Shown: in pieces, positions 1-8,084 of the stretch | Position numbering within the stretch: position 1 is the first letter of the stretch | Layout: the number at the start of each line of letters is the position of its first letter | Source of the DNA: JBEKHT01 sp049511715 | Lineage (GTDB): Bacteria > Chloroflexota > Anaerolineae > Anaerolineales > RBG-16-64-43 | Length of the DNA stretch: 26,088 bases | Reading direction: 5' to 3' | Assembly (NCBI GenBank): GCA_049511715.1 | Contig: JBEKXU010000041.1 | Location: forward strand, 1-26,088 | Position numbers and translations under genes: made by a program | Notes under the pieces: generated by a model | The model's database searches: none | Seen by the model: the letters and a program-made list of their open reading frames with translations, nothing else | Told to the model about the DNA's origin: nothing

Positions 1-65
1 GCCAACAGATGTTCCATCACCTGTCGTTCGGCCGCGTTCAACTGCGGACGCACCTGCGTACCCAT
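1..65 (-). CDS. IS630-family transposase, N-terminal 21 codons (partial)
   Basis: The ATG at 65-63 opens a frame to the window edge coding for MGTQVRPQLNAAERQVMEHL and on. It aligns with the start of the complete transposase at 25060 through the pattern L-x-A-x-E-R...LLA, the first helix of the helix-turn-helix region in IS630 transposases. No ribosome binding site precedes the ATG; the start lies 7 bases after a -10 box, so the message is probably leaderless. Function is assigned by this short alignment plus the IS end, so the family is likely but not proven. Confidence 0.6.
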   Translation of the reverse strand, partial: MGTQVRPQLNAAERQVMEHLL

Positions 66-72
66 GTTTCGT

Positions 73-101
73 AGCATACCTGATCCGCATCACTATGTCA
101 A
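73..101 (-). promoter_or_regulatory. Promoter of the left IS630 transposase
   Basis: TTGACA (complement of 96-101) and TATGCT (complement of 73-78) are separated by exactly 17 bases. Seven bases separate the -10 box from the transposase ATG at 65, which predicts a transcript starting at or next to the start codon. The right-hand IS has the same arrangement. Confidence 0.65.
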
Positions 102-119
102 GTCTTTTTTACGGGACAC

Positions 120-375
120 TAGCTGCACCTCAAGGTGCCAAGCGACATCAAGATTCCACCCCCCAGGCCATGGCCATCGTTATGGCCCGACCCGCTGGGG
201 CTGATGGAGATATAGGCCACCAGGGGGATCAAAAAGACCACCGCAAGTCCCCCAATCCCAATCGGGGCCGGGAGGGAACTCCTCGCTCAATCAGCATTTG
301 GTCAAGGGCGCCCGCGTCGGTCCACGCCATGGCGATCGCCCAGATCATGCCGGCCGTAAGCGCCAACGCCTTCAT
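120..375 (-). pseudogene. Remnant of a small membrane protein, frameshifted and cut by the IS
   Basis: From the ATG at 375 the minus strand encodes a hydrophobic segment (MKALALTAGMIWAIAMAW), then leaves its frame and stops at 229-231. In another frame, from about 267 onward, a second hydrophobic segment follows (GGLAVVFLIPLVAYISIS), then a Gly/His-rich stretch, ending at a TAG made by the IS junction (119-121). Adding one C in the C-tract complementary to 264-267 joins the two halves into one two-helix protein. I do not recognise the family. It could be chance, but two membrane helices in register with a one-base shift and an IS at the end point to a decayed gene. Confidence 0.35.
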
Positions 376-1240
376 CAACAGCGGCACCGGGCTCTAACGT
401 CACGGGATCCCCGCTCCGTGTGTCAACCTCACTTCGGGGACTAACCTTTCCGCTTGAGCCCAACGCATCGAACCCCCAGAACACGCACCCGAGATCACAT
501 CCTTGCGGCCTACCCCTCGAGCCAGCTCCTCCACCCACAGCACGAGGGGCGCCCGACGGATCATCTCAGCCCCGGCAATGTGAGAAAAATCATCCCCTTG
601 AACGCGGCTGGGAGAACGCCAGCGCGGACTCGCGCCGCGAGCCCTCACCTGTTCCTAGATGCCCGAAGTATCACTCCCGCAAGCCCATTGCGCAAGCCCG
701 CCTTTTTCTGCCCAAGGAGGATGTTGACCTTGCCCGGGGACTGTTATGTTATGACCGTCCAATTAAGATGCGGATGTGATCCATGAGGCTCAGAATATAA
801 CCGCGCATCCTCTCAAACGACTGGAGTCGCACGTCCTGATCCAGGCTGGTGCCCTGGGAATTCTCTCCTTGAGAGACCCGGCCTGCATCACCGGACCCGA
901 CCAGGCAATGCTCTTTCGACCCTTCCTCGACCGCCTCACGAGAAAAAGGCTGGATCAGGCGGGTCCGACCCGCCCCCTTTGCCGTGATCCCGCTTTCGGT
1001 TCCGGACCGGCATGCCTACTCCGGATCCGCGAGTTTTTGACCTTCGTGTCCCTCGCCATAGCCGCTCCCCCGCAACGTCCCTCATGATTGAAGTGCCCTC
1101 CTTGAGCCCACAAACGTAAATACGGCTGGGTGCGAATATTCCACGCGAATGCCGACGGGGAATCGTCTGATGCCGGCCAGAAAAGAAGTGCCGGGTCGGC
1201 GCTTCCGTTCTCCAACAAACGCCTCCGGGTCGCGCCGCCA
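376..1240. other. Long stretch without a defensible gene
   Basis: Open frames here are short, Pro/Arg/Ser-rich and lie in several overlapping frames on both strands, with no ribosome binding sites or recognisable motifs. The only structure I see is a perfect 17-base palindrome at 958-974. It may be decayed DNA next to the IS insertion. Confidence 0.5.
958..974. repeat. 17-base perfect palindrome
   Basis: GGCGGGTC-C-GACCCGCC, with eight paired bases on each side of one central base. The lack of a loop makes a terminator unlikely; it could be an operator. No gene start is close, since the nearest is at 1308. Confidence 0.4.
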
Positions 1241-1260
1241 TAGAATGCTCCGAACCAGCC

Positions 1261-1300
1261 TATAATGAACGTCTCAGGAACGCTTCGCATGGTGGAGGAG
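1261..1300 (+). promoter_or_regulatory. -10 box and ribosome binding site of the flavodoxin gene
   Basis: A perfect TATAAT lies at 1261-1266, 41 bases before the start codon. No convincing -35 box is found 16-18 bases upstream. A strong Shine-Dalgarno GGAGGAG at 1294-1300 sits 7 bases before the ATG at 1308 and fixes that start. Confidence 0.5.
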
Positions 1301-1307
1301 ATTCCGG

Positions 1308-1808
1308 ATGAGAGTCCTGGTTGTCTACGACTCGATCTTTGGCAACACAGAGCTAGTCGCCCATGCAATCAGCCAGGCCCTTCCATCCAAGGAAGAGGTC
1401 GCTGTTGTCCGCGTGAGTGAGGTGAAGCCGGAGCAGCTAACAGGCCTGGAGCTTCTGATCGTCGGGTCCCCAACGCGGGGATTCCGGCCGACCGAAACGA
1501 CAGCGAGTTTCCTCAAAGCCCTGCCCACGCATGGCCTCCAAGGCGTCAAGGTGGCGGCCTTCGACACAAGGCTGTCACTAAGCAACATCAAATCGCCCCC
1601 TGTGCGCCTTCTGGTCAAGACCGGCGGCTACGCGGCCAAACGTATCGCAGACCAGCTCAAGAAAAAAGGCGGAGAAATGATCATCCCCGCGGAAGGTTTC
1701 CTAGTGGTAGGCGAAAAAGGACCCTTGAAAGAGGGCGAGCTCGAACGCGCCGCGGACTGGGCAAAGCGAATTGCGGAATCCGAAAAACCCGCGGGGCGCG
1801 AATCGTAG
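1308..1808 (+). CDS. Flavodoxin-domain protein
   Basis: This is a 166-residue protein with the flavodoxin fold signature. The N-terminal strand VLVVYDS is followed by the FMN-phosphate loop SIFGNT (residues 9-15). A second loop, GSPTRGFRP, lies near residues 53-61, and FDTRL follows around residue 84, where the third flavin-contacting loop is expected. It would bind FMN in the cytoplasm and act as an electron carrier or as a flavodoxin-like oxidoreductase domain. The lysine-rich C-terminal part (KKKGGEM) is common in stand-alone members. The cyclophilin gene follows on the same strand, but there is no functional link to it. The exact redox partner cannot be told from sequence. Confidence 0.88.
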   Translation: MRVLVVYDSIFGNTELVAHAISQALPSKEEVAVVRVSEVKPEQLTGLELLIVGSPTRGFRPTETTASFLKALPTHGLQGVKVAAFDTRLSLSNIKSPPVRLLVKTGGYAAKRIADQLKKKGGEMIIPAEGFLVVGEKGPLKEGELERAADWAKRIAESEKPAGRES

Positions 1809-1875
1809 GAGCTGTTGAGCACCGCGCCTGGGCTCTCCGGAGTACATGTTCCAGAATCGGGGGAATGGGAAGAAG

Positions 1876-2598
1876 ATGACAGACAAGACAGAGTCACATC
1901 AACCGAAGAGCACCGCTAGAGACAGCCGGGCGGACCAAACCGCCGACCGCAGGATCGTTCCGGCCATCGCAATGGGTTTCCTCAGTCTAATCCTGGCCGC
2001 TTGCGGCGCAGGTCAAGGCTCGTCAGGGCAGGCTTCCTCGGCCGCTCCAAGCCAGCCGGGGACTGCCGGAAGTCCGGTGCTGATGGGCACGAAGACGTAT
2101 TCCGGACCGCCCCCCATGCTGATTGACAAGACGAGACAGTACTTCGCCACGGTCAATATGGCCAAGGGGGGTGAGTTCGTGATTCAGCTCTATCCGGACA
2201 AAGCGCCGGTCACCGTGAATAGCTTTGTGTTCCTGGCGCGGCAGGGCTTCTACAACGGAACCACCTTCCACCGCGTCCTGAAGGGCTTCATGGCTCAGGG
2301 CGGGGACCCGACCGGAACAGGTACCGGGGGACCCGGCTATGCATTTGCCAATGAGGCTAATGACCTGACTTTCGACAAGGCCGGCGTGGTGGCAATGGCC
2401 AACGCCGGGCCGAACACCAACGGCAGCCAGTTCTTCATCACCTTTGGCCCGACCCCGCTTTCAGAGAGCGACTACACAATATTCGGCCAGGTGATCAGCG
2501 GAATGGACGTCGTCAACGGGATCACGCTGCGTGACCCATCCCAGAACCCAACCTTTACGGGCGACGTTATCCAGAGCATCACCATCAGCGAGAAATAG
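1876..2598 (+). CDS. Peptidyl-prolyl cis-trans isomerase, cyclophilin type, lipoprotein
   Basis: From the ATG at 1876 this is a 240-residue protein. A hydrophobic stretch ending in the lipobox LAAC (near residue 47) predicts export and lipid anchoring. The linker is Gly/Ser-rich. The cyclophilin domain then holds the catalytic arginine in TFHRV, the motif QGGDPTGTGTGGPG, the segment GSQFFITFGP, and YTIFGQV near the end. It would catalyse proline isomerisation during folding of exported proteins at the outer face of the membrane. The region before the hydrophobic segment is long and polar, which is unusual for a lipoprotein signal. An in-frame ATG at 1846 would make it ten residues longer; I prefer 1876 because GGGGGA and GGGAAGAAG lie just ahead of it. 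Confidence 0.92.
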   Translation: MTDKTESHQPKSTARDSRADQTADRRIVPAIAMGFLSLILAACGAGQGSSGQASSAAPSQPGTAGSPVLMGTKTYSGPPPMLIDKTRQYFATVNMAKGGEFVIQLYPDKAPVTVNSFVFLARQGFYNGTTFHRVLKGFMAQGGDPTGTGTGGPGYAFANEANDLTFDKAGVVAMANAGPNTNGSQFFITFGPTPLSESDYTIFGQVISGMDVVNGITLRDPSQNPTFTGDVIQSITISEK

Positions 2599-2762
2599 CT
2601 GCTGTTCTGGTGTCGTAGAACTGCGGGCTGAAAAAGCCGGGAGTTCTCTCTCGGGGGGCTTGCACAGAAAGATACGTACCCGATAAGCGCGCCCCTGCGC
2701 GCCACGGGTTTGATATGGGTCGGCAGCCTTCGATGCCTAGGACTCATCCAGCCCCTCCTGCC

Positions 2763-3542
2763 TCAGCGGAGGTTCCACTGCCGGGGACTGTTCAGGACCG
2801 TGTTTGCCGCCGCGGCCTGCAACAGCTGCGCCTGACCCTTGGACAGGTGACCCAGGTAGCTCAATCCCACCGGGCTCTGCCGGAAGATCACGGCATAGAA
2901 AACGCAGGCCGCGAGGTACGTCCCCAGTTCGGTAGGATGGCTGCCATCGGTCTGCCAAAGGCCTAGCGCCGGGTCCTGGCTGGTCACGGCAGACCAGGCA
3001 TACACCACCGGCGCCACCGGATGGTCGAGCTCCGCTGCAATCCCCAGGTAACCTTGATCAATCTGGAGCTGCATGCTTTCGTAATTCGGCAACCCATCCT
3101 CCGGCAATCCGTCCCGGTGGGCCCAGGTCACAAAGAAGATGGGGGTGGCCCCGGCCCGCTCGATCTGGTGGACCAGCAGGCGGGCCGCAGGGTACATGCT
3201 CGCAGTTCGGGTTTGCTCGAGAGCCGGGATCTCGCTTTGTTCCTGCAAGACCACGAAATCCCATCGAGACGATGGAAGCTTCTCAAGTGTCTGGGTGGAA
3301 TGGACATGGTCGGCGAATGTCCAGCCACTTTCGGCCGCCATTCCGGTCTCCGTTTGATGCCCTCCGGATCTTGCGAGTTCACCAAATGTGCCGAGCAGAT
3401 CATTCACCTAGGTGTAGCTATTGCCAATGAAAAAGATTCTTGCGCAGGAACCCGCGGCTCGAAGACCACCGCAGGTTGAAGGAGTGGAGCAGCTACAAAG
3501 AACCAGCAACAGGGCAGAAGAAACCAGCCAGCGCCTGATCAT
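2763..3542 (-). pseudogene. SGNH hydrolase lipoprotein, interrupted by one amber codon
   Basis: The ATG at 3542 begins a lipoprotein signal, MIRRWLVSSALLLVLCSC, followed by the SGNH block I, FFIGNSYT. The next codon is TAG (3408-3410), and the same frame continues VNDLLGTFGELARSGGH to the natural TGA at 2763. Block V is intact as DGSHPTELG (Asp-x-x-His). Relatives commonly read GNSYTYVNDL, so one change from a tyrosine codon (TAC or TAT) to TAG explains the stop. Everything else (signal, nucleophile Ser, Asp/His, 259-codon length) looks undamaged, so the break is recent, a sequencing error, or read through. A restart at the GTG at 3407 would lack both the signal and the nucleophile and should be inactive. 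Confidence 0.8.
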
Positions 3543-3720
3543 TTTTCATTCGCCTACGGCATGGTCGGGGTGCCCTGCGGCTCGCAGAGGGACGAGAAAC
3601 GGGTGCCCATCAGCTCATGACTAGGATCTGGCGGTTCCACGCCAGCCCCAGGGCCGCTCGAGGCACCCGCTTCCACCCATCGGCCCCGCTCACATCGAGG
3701 AACCGGGGCGCGTCAGGGAA

Positions 3721-3993
3721 TCAAATCCCGGCGTTGCTCAAGGCCTCGAACAAACTAGACAGCATTCCCGTCAGATGGGGATGGGTAACCTCAAAGTGGC
3801 GAATGCTGTCTTCCAGGTGTTGGAGTTTGGAGGGATGGACCTGGACCGGACCCGCCTCGGACCGCTCCAGGAGTTCGCGGATGTCCGCTCGCAGCACCCG
3901 CAGAAGCTCCTGCCCCTTCTTGTCCACGCTCTGGGTGTGTTCAAGTTCGCCATGAAGCTGCTCCAGGAGTGCTCGAAGCTCGGGATCACTCAT
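3721..3993 (-). CDS. DUF4404 family protein
   Basis: This is a 90-residue acidic, helical protein opening MSDPELRALLEQLHGELEHT and continuing with VDKKGQELLRVLRADIRELLER and a C-terminal helix HPHLTGMLSSLFEALSNAGI. The layout of two long helices and a short third matches DUF4404, a small family of unknown function. The start is fixed by a perfect AAGGAGGT (complement of 4003-4010) nine bases upstream. It sits 178 bases ahead of the broken SGNH gene and downstream of the PEP-utilising enzyme, all on the minus strand. I can offer no function. Confidence 0.8.
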   Translation of the reverse strand: MSDPELRALLEQLHGELEHTQSVDKKGQELLRVLRADIRELLERSEAGPVQVHPSKLQHLEDSIRHFEVTHPHLTGMLSSLFEALSNAGI

Positions 3994-4226
3994 AAGAGAA
4001 ATACCTCCTTCCGTTCCTTATGGTTTCGGCTGGGAATATCCCGGATGGTCTCCTTGTCGCCTTCCTTATACCATCCCTCTCCTTGACCCCCAGTGTGCGA
4101 GGGATTTGCTCTCCCGCATCCAATGCCAGCGGCGCCTTCCCGAGGATCCCAGCCGTTCCGAACTGGATGGGTTCGTATCCGCGGTTCGGGAACTGGGCGC
4201 CACAATGCCATTCTCCTCTTCCGGGC
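3994..4226 (-). promoter_or_regulatory. Intergenic leader with strong Shine-Dalgarno for the DUF4404 gene
   Basis: This 233-base gap separates the large PEP-utilising gene from the DUF4404 gene. The only firm signal is AAGGAGGT at 4003-4010 (minus strand). Short frames crossing the gap lack ribosome binding sites and recognisable motifs. Confidence 0.4.
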
Positions 4227-6893
4227 TCAAGAGCCTTGAGGATCGCTGATCTGCACTGTGCCTGCCCCTCCATCCACGGTGATCGTCTGGCCGCTGCGGA
4301 TTCTCCGCGTTGCGTTCACAGTGCCCAGCACGGCCGGGATCCCATATTCGCGCGCCACGATCGAGCTGTGGCTCAAGGGGCCCCCAATATCGGTGACAAT
4401 GGCGGATGCCAGGGCAAAAAGCGGTGTCCAGCCCGGGGTGGTGATCGGAGCCACGAGCACATCCCCGGGGCGCAGCTGGTCGAAGTCCTCCGGACCGAGC
4501 AGGACGCGCGCCGCTGCGGTCACCCTGCCCTGGCTGGCGCCGAAACCCTTGATCACCCTGGGGTCGGCGCTCTCCCCGGCCGTGGTCAGCTTCTCAACAT
4601 CCATCCCCATCCATCGTGAGCCGAGGGGCAGGACCAGCGGAGGCGCCAGCCGCTGCTCAGCCCTCCATAGGGCCCGGCGATGGCGCACCGCATCCAGTCT
4701 GGAGAACAAGGGGAGGCCCTGGTCCAATGCGGCCGCCGCTTGACGAACCTCGGGCTCATTCAGCCAGAAGACATCCTCCGGCCGCTCTAGCGCGCCGGCC
4801 CCGACCATCCTGCGCCCAAGCTCGCGCGCCAACTGCCGCAACAGGGGATAGCCTAACCCCAGGTCGGACAACCCATCCTCGCGCAGAGGGGCATACCTTT
4901 GCGCACTGCGCAGCTGCCTGCGGAAGATCCACCGCTTCGGACCGCGCAGCCTTCTCAGCATGGCCTGCGTAGCCTGCTCCCGCCGAGCGACGATGTCCCG
5001 AACGCGGTCGCAAGGACTCCCGGCCTTGCCGAGCAGATACATTCGGCAGGTCTCTAGCAACGGGGCAGGATCGTCCGCCGCCACGGCCTTCGAGAAATCG
5101 AGATCGAACGTGAAGTATCCATACCGTGCGAGATGGTCCTGCATCCGGCGCCGCCACTCTCCCCATTCCTCAACCTTCACGCCCGCCGGAGGATCGGCGC
5201 TTTTTAGTTCGGCGGCAAGGTGAGCGGCGGGCGTATTGCTCAAGTGGACGGCCAGCCCAGCGCATTGGCGCGCCCACTCCGCCAGCTCGTACAGGGACCG
5301 CTCGGCCCGGATCGGTGCGGATTCGAAGCCAAGTAGAAACGCGGACGCATCCGGGTCACCCTTCTTCTTGATCAGACGATTGTAGAGCTGGGTGAACATC
5401 ATTTCGCTCGTCCCGGCGGTCATGACGGGCCCGGTTTGCAGAACGGTATACATGTTCACCGCCTCGCCGGTCAGGGTGCGCACGCCCTGGAGCAGCTCCT
5501 GCGCGGTATAGTCGCGCGGGGCCTTTCCCTGGCAACTCCGGACGACCTCGAGATAATGGCTGCGTGCCTGCCGCCAGCGTGCTTCCGATAGCCTGAAGAT
5601 CGAATTCGCCCTCACGGCCGAGGCCACGGACACACGCACCGTATCCCATAGGCCGAAATGCCAATTCAGGTAGGCATAACCGTTGATCGTTTCAAACAAC
5701 ACGATTTCCGGCTTCAGTTCTTTTCCGCCCACCATCCAGGCGAACAGGGCGCGGGTGGCCTCATTGATAATAGGCCCCGCCAGCGTGGAAAAAAGTGGCG
5801 TGAGAGGTTCGGGGAGCTGTTCAATGATGCTGGCGCGCATGTAGGTGGCCTTTGGATCGGGCAGTTTCCATTCCACGGACGGTTCGCGTTGTGCCTCGGG
5901 GAGAGCTGTGATCGGACGCGCCTGCAGGATGGCGAACTTCCCCCCGGAGAGCGCCCATTCGATATCCATGGGCCGACCATAGAGCTCTTCGATTTGCACG
6001 CCCATGCGAACCAGACCGGCGGCGGCCTGGTCACCCAGGACGGCCGCCCGCCGCTTGGCATCCGAAACACCCTGTTCCCCGGTCCCTTCCTCGTGAAGCA
6101 CGGTCATCAGCTGCTTATCCGCCGTGTCGCGGGCAAGCACGCGACCGGTCGGCTTGTCGATCACGAGGGTGTCCGGGGTCACCTTCCCGCCCACGAGGGC
6201 CTCGCCCAGCCCCCAGGCCGCGGAAATCATGGCCTGATCTCCCCGCCCGCTCACCGGGTTGGCCGTAAAGAGGACGCCGGAGGCTTCTGCCGGAACCAAC
6301 CGCTGCACAACGACCGCCAGAGTCAATGGGTCCTGGTCCACGCCGTTCCGGCTCCGGTAGCCTATGGCCCGGGCGCTCCACAAGGATGCCCAACAGCGTT
6401 TTACGGAGGCCAGCAACGCCTCGACTCCACGGACGTTGAGATACGTATCCTGCTGGCCCGCAAAGGACAGGCCGGGCAAGTCTTCCGCAGTTGCCGAGGA
6501 ACGCACTGCCACTGGCAGGTCTGTCCCTCCCAGCCGGGCATAGGCCTGTGTGACCGCCCGCGCAATCTCCGCGGGCATCTGGCCATCCAGAAAACGCTTC
6601 GAAATAGCCTTCGAAACGGCCTCCAAGGTCGAAGGAATGGCGCGATCGGCCGTATCGAGTTCTTCCCGGATGGCCGCTCCAATCTTGTTGGCCGCAACAA
6701 ACTGTCGGTAGGCTTCCGTGGTGATGTGAAACCCGTCCGGCACGGGCAACCCAGCAGCGGAGAGCCTGGCCAGGGAGGCTCCTTTCCCGCCCGCCGACTC
6801 CAGGGTGGCCCGGGGGTCGCCGAGCGGCAGCGTGAGTGCCACCGCGGTCTGCGCAGCCCTGTCTATGGGTCTTCCTTCAGAGAATCTCAGCAT
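4227..6893 (-). CDS. PEP-utilising phosphotransferase, rifampicin phosphotransferase-like
   Basis: This is an 888-residue enzyme with three parts. Residues about 20-330 form an ATP-grasp PEP/pyruvate-binding domain: GGKGASLARL near 35, AVRSSATAED near 130, and DIEWALSGGKFAILQARPIT at its end. A long middle domain follows with no motif I can name. The C-terminal swivelling phospho-histidine domain carries TDIGGPLSHSSIVAREYGIP, with His842 as the predicted carrier. The PEP-binding TIM barrel of PEP synthase and PPDK is absent, and both the length and the order ATP-middle-His match rifampicin phosphotransferase (about 865 residues). Many environmental members have unknown substrates, so resistance is not proven. 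The start at 6893 has only a weak ribosome binding site (AAGG); a GTG some 18 codons later is possible. Confidence 0.85.
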   Translation of the reverse strand: MLRFSEGRPIDRAAQTAVALTLPLGDPRATLESAGGKGASLARLSAAGLPVPDGFHITTEAYRQFVAANKIGAAIREELDTADRAIPSTLEAVSKAISKRFLDGQMPAEIARAVTQAYARLGGTDLPVAVRSSATAEDLPGLSFAGQQDTYLNVRGVEALLASVKRCWASLWSARAIGYRSRNGVDQDPLTLAVVVQRLVPAEASGVLFTANPVSGRGDQAMISAAWGLGEALVGGKVTPDTLVIDKPTGRVLARDTADKQLMTVLHEEGTGEQGVSDAKRRAAVLGDQAAAGLVRMGVQIEELYGRPMDIEWALSGGKFAILQARPITALPEAQREPSVEWKLPDPKATYMRASIIEQLPEPLTPLFSTLAGPIINEATRALFAWMVGGKELKPEIVLFETINGYAYLNWHFGLWDTVRVSVASAVRANSIFRLSEARWRQARSHYLEVVRSCQGKAPRDYTAQELLQGVRTLTGEAVNMYTVLQTGPVMTAGTSEMMFTQLYNRLIKKKGDPDASAFLLGFESAPIRAERSLYELAEWARQCAGLAVHLSNTPAAHLAAELKSADPPAGVKVEEWGEWRRRMQDHLARYGYFTFDLDFSKAVAADDPAPLLETCRMYLLGKAGSPCDRVRDIVARREQATQAMLRRLRGPKRWIFRRQLRSAQRYAPLREDGLSDLGLGYPLLRQLARELGRRMVGAGALERPEDVFWLNEPEVRQAAAALDQGLPLFSRLDAVRHRRALWRAEQRLAPPLVLPLGSRWMGMDVEKLTTAGESADPRVIKGFGASQGRVTAAARVLLGPEDFDQLRPGDVLVAPITTPGWTPLFALASAIVTDIGGPLSHSSIVAREYGIPAVLGTVNATRRIRSGQTITVDGGAGTVQISDPQGS

Positions 6894-7330
6894 CCAACCT
6901 TGCGAGAACTAGTCCATCGGGAGACGGCAGCCGCGCGATGGCCTTGAACCCGTGTCACGCCATCCGGCGCGTTCCGGAGAACCTAGTGTACCGCCGGATC
7001 GCTGCGGCGCGGTGGCCCCGGCGGGCTTGCCACAACGCCTGAAGTTCGGGCCGCGGGCCTCGTGAGCCGCCCTCGGCGGGATCGGAGGGCCCGACTTCTC
7101 CCTCGCCTGATCGCGCCCAGGGCCACTCGGGCCGGCCATGCCTAGGGCAATAGCGAATCGGCTCGCAGCAGCACCTGGGAATGGCAGATGGGCCGCAGCG
7201 ACCCAATTCTCCACAGCCAAGCACGGACAGCTTCCGGCCCCAGGATGTATACTCTGCGCCCGAAGCGCCAAGGGACCGGTGGAATCCCCGGAGCCTGTCA
7301 CCCAAACCGCTCGAACTTGGAGGGAATGCC
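6894..7330. other. Divergent intergenic region between the PEP-utilising gene and mscL
   Basis: This 437-base gap has no defensible gene. On the plus strand TATACT at 7248-7253 could be the -10 box of mscL, but the hexamer 17 bases upstream (GGACAG) is a poor -35. The resulting leader of about 70 bases is G/C-rich and contains GGTG and CACC arms that could pair; I do not recognise a riboswitch class. Confidence 0.4.
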
Positions 7331-7765
7331 ATGCTCAAGGACCTCAGAGATTTCATCATGCGCGGTAACGTACTGGACCTTGCCGTCGCGGTCGTCATCG
7401 GCGGGGCGTTCGGCCAGATCATCTCCTCGCTGGTCAACGACATTATCATGCCCCCCATCGGCCTGCTTCTGGGAAAAGTCAACTTCAGCAGCCTTTATCT
7501 GAACCTCTCCCGCCAGCCCTATTCCTCCTTGACCGCAGCCAAGGCGGCGGGTGCCGCGACGATCAACTACGGTTCCTTCATCAACACCATAGTGAACTTC
7601 TTGATCGTTGCGGTGGTCATGTTCCTGATGATCCGGTTGGTCATCGGCATGCAGCCGCGCAAGAAGGAAGAACCTCAGGCGCCCGCCACAAAGCAGTGCC
7701 CCTACTGCTTGTCCACCATCCCGTTGAACGCCACCAAGTGCGCGTACTGTACCTCGCAGCTCTAG
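7331..7765 (+). CDS. mscL: Large-conductance mechanosensitive channel MscL with zinc-ribbon tail
   Basis: This is a 144-residue protein. The N-terminal amphipathic helix MLKDLRDFIMRGN is followed by TM1 (about 15-45, VLDLAVAVVIGGAFGQIISSLVND), the extracellular loop, and TM2 (about 80-105). It forms a homo-oligomeric pore in the inner membrane that opens under tension and releases solutes on osmotic downshock. After TM2 and the basic segment QPRKKEE comes a short C-terminal zinc ribbon, CPYC-10-CAYC (Cys123, 126, 137, 140), which the classic E. coli protein lacks. The start at 7331 has AGGGA a few bases upstream (GGAGGGAATGCC-ATG); an in-frame start at 7181 would add 50 unrelated residues. 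A protein with two further zinc ribbons is encoded next. Confidence 0.95.
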   Translation: MLKDLRDFIMRGNVLDLAVAVVIGGAFGQIISSLVNDIIMPPIGLLLGKVNFSSLYLNLSRQPYSSLTAAKAAGAATINYGSFINTIVNFLIVAVVMFLMIRLVIGMQPRKKEEPQAPATKQCPYCLSTIPLNATKCAYCTSQL

Positions 7766-8084
7766 CCACCGTGACGGGCTGGCACTCATCGGTCTCCTCG
7801 GCCACGGCTACCCTTGAACAAGGGTTTGGGGTCCGAAGGGGTCGCTGGACACAGGGTGATATCACAGAGGAAATCCGGCCTCTGGCAGGCCGAGATTTCG
7901 GGGAGGTGCGGAGGTAAGATAGTGCCCAGGTTACGATTAGCTTGCCCTGTGCCGGGAACATGGGGGGGACCATGAGGGCGCCCGGCGCGAACCTTGAACT
8001 TGAGACGATCCCCTCGGCCTAAAGAATGGATGCCCTCGCGGATATGGCGAAACACGCAGCGTCTGGTGCTTGCGAGAAGAAGTC
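7766..8084. other. Intergenic region between mscL and the zinc-ribbon protein gene
   Basis: A gap of 319 bases without a gene. It holds an imperfect stem-loop at 7870-7899 (GAAATC/GATTTC outer stem, GGCCT/AGGCC inner stem, loop CTGGC). No T-run follows, so it is at best a weak terminator or a leader structure. Confidence 0.35.

Larger units (their letters stand above)
1..119 (-). mobile_element. IS630-family element, 5' end only (runs off the window)
   Basis: The minus strand starting at the CTAG at 119-122 reads GTGTCCCGTAAAA, a terminal sequence sharing GTGT with both ends of the complete IS630 element at 25003-26085. It is followed by a TTGACA box and a transposase start codon at position 65. 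The element must have inserted at the TA at 120-121, the usual IS630 target dinucleotide. Only the first 119 bases lie in the window, so the other end and the target duplication cannot be checked. It is not the same element as the right-hand copy, because the terminal sequences diverge after GTGT. Confidence 0.7.

Noticed and set aside
2763..3407. Functional 214-residue SGNH protein starting at the GTG after the amber codon
   Set aside because: It would lack the signal peptide and the nucleophile block, both encoded in frame just before the stop; there is no ribosome binding site before the GTG.
5658..6947. Open frame of 429 codons on the plus strand
   Set aside because: Antisense to the PEP-utilising enzyme; His/Gly/Arg-rich with no recognisable domain. 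The minus-strand gene has clear catalytic motifs.
7248..7330. Riboswitch in the mscL leader
   Set aside because: The leader is G/C-rich with possible pairing, but I could not match it to conserved cores of known classes such as the c-di-AMP riboswitch.
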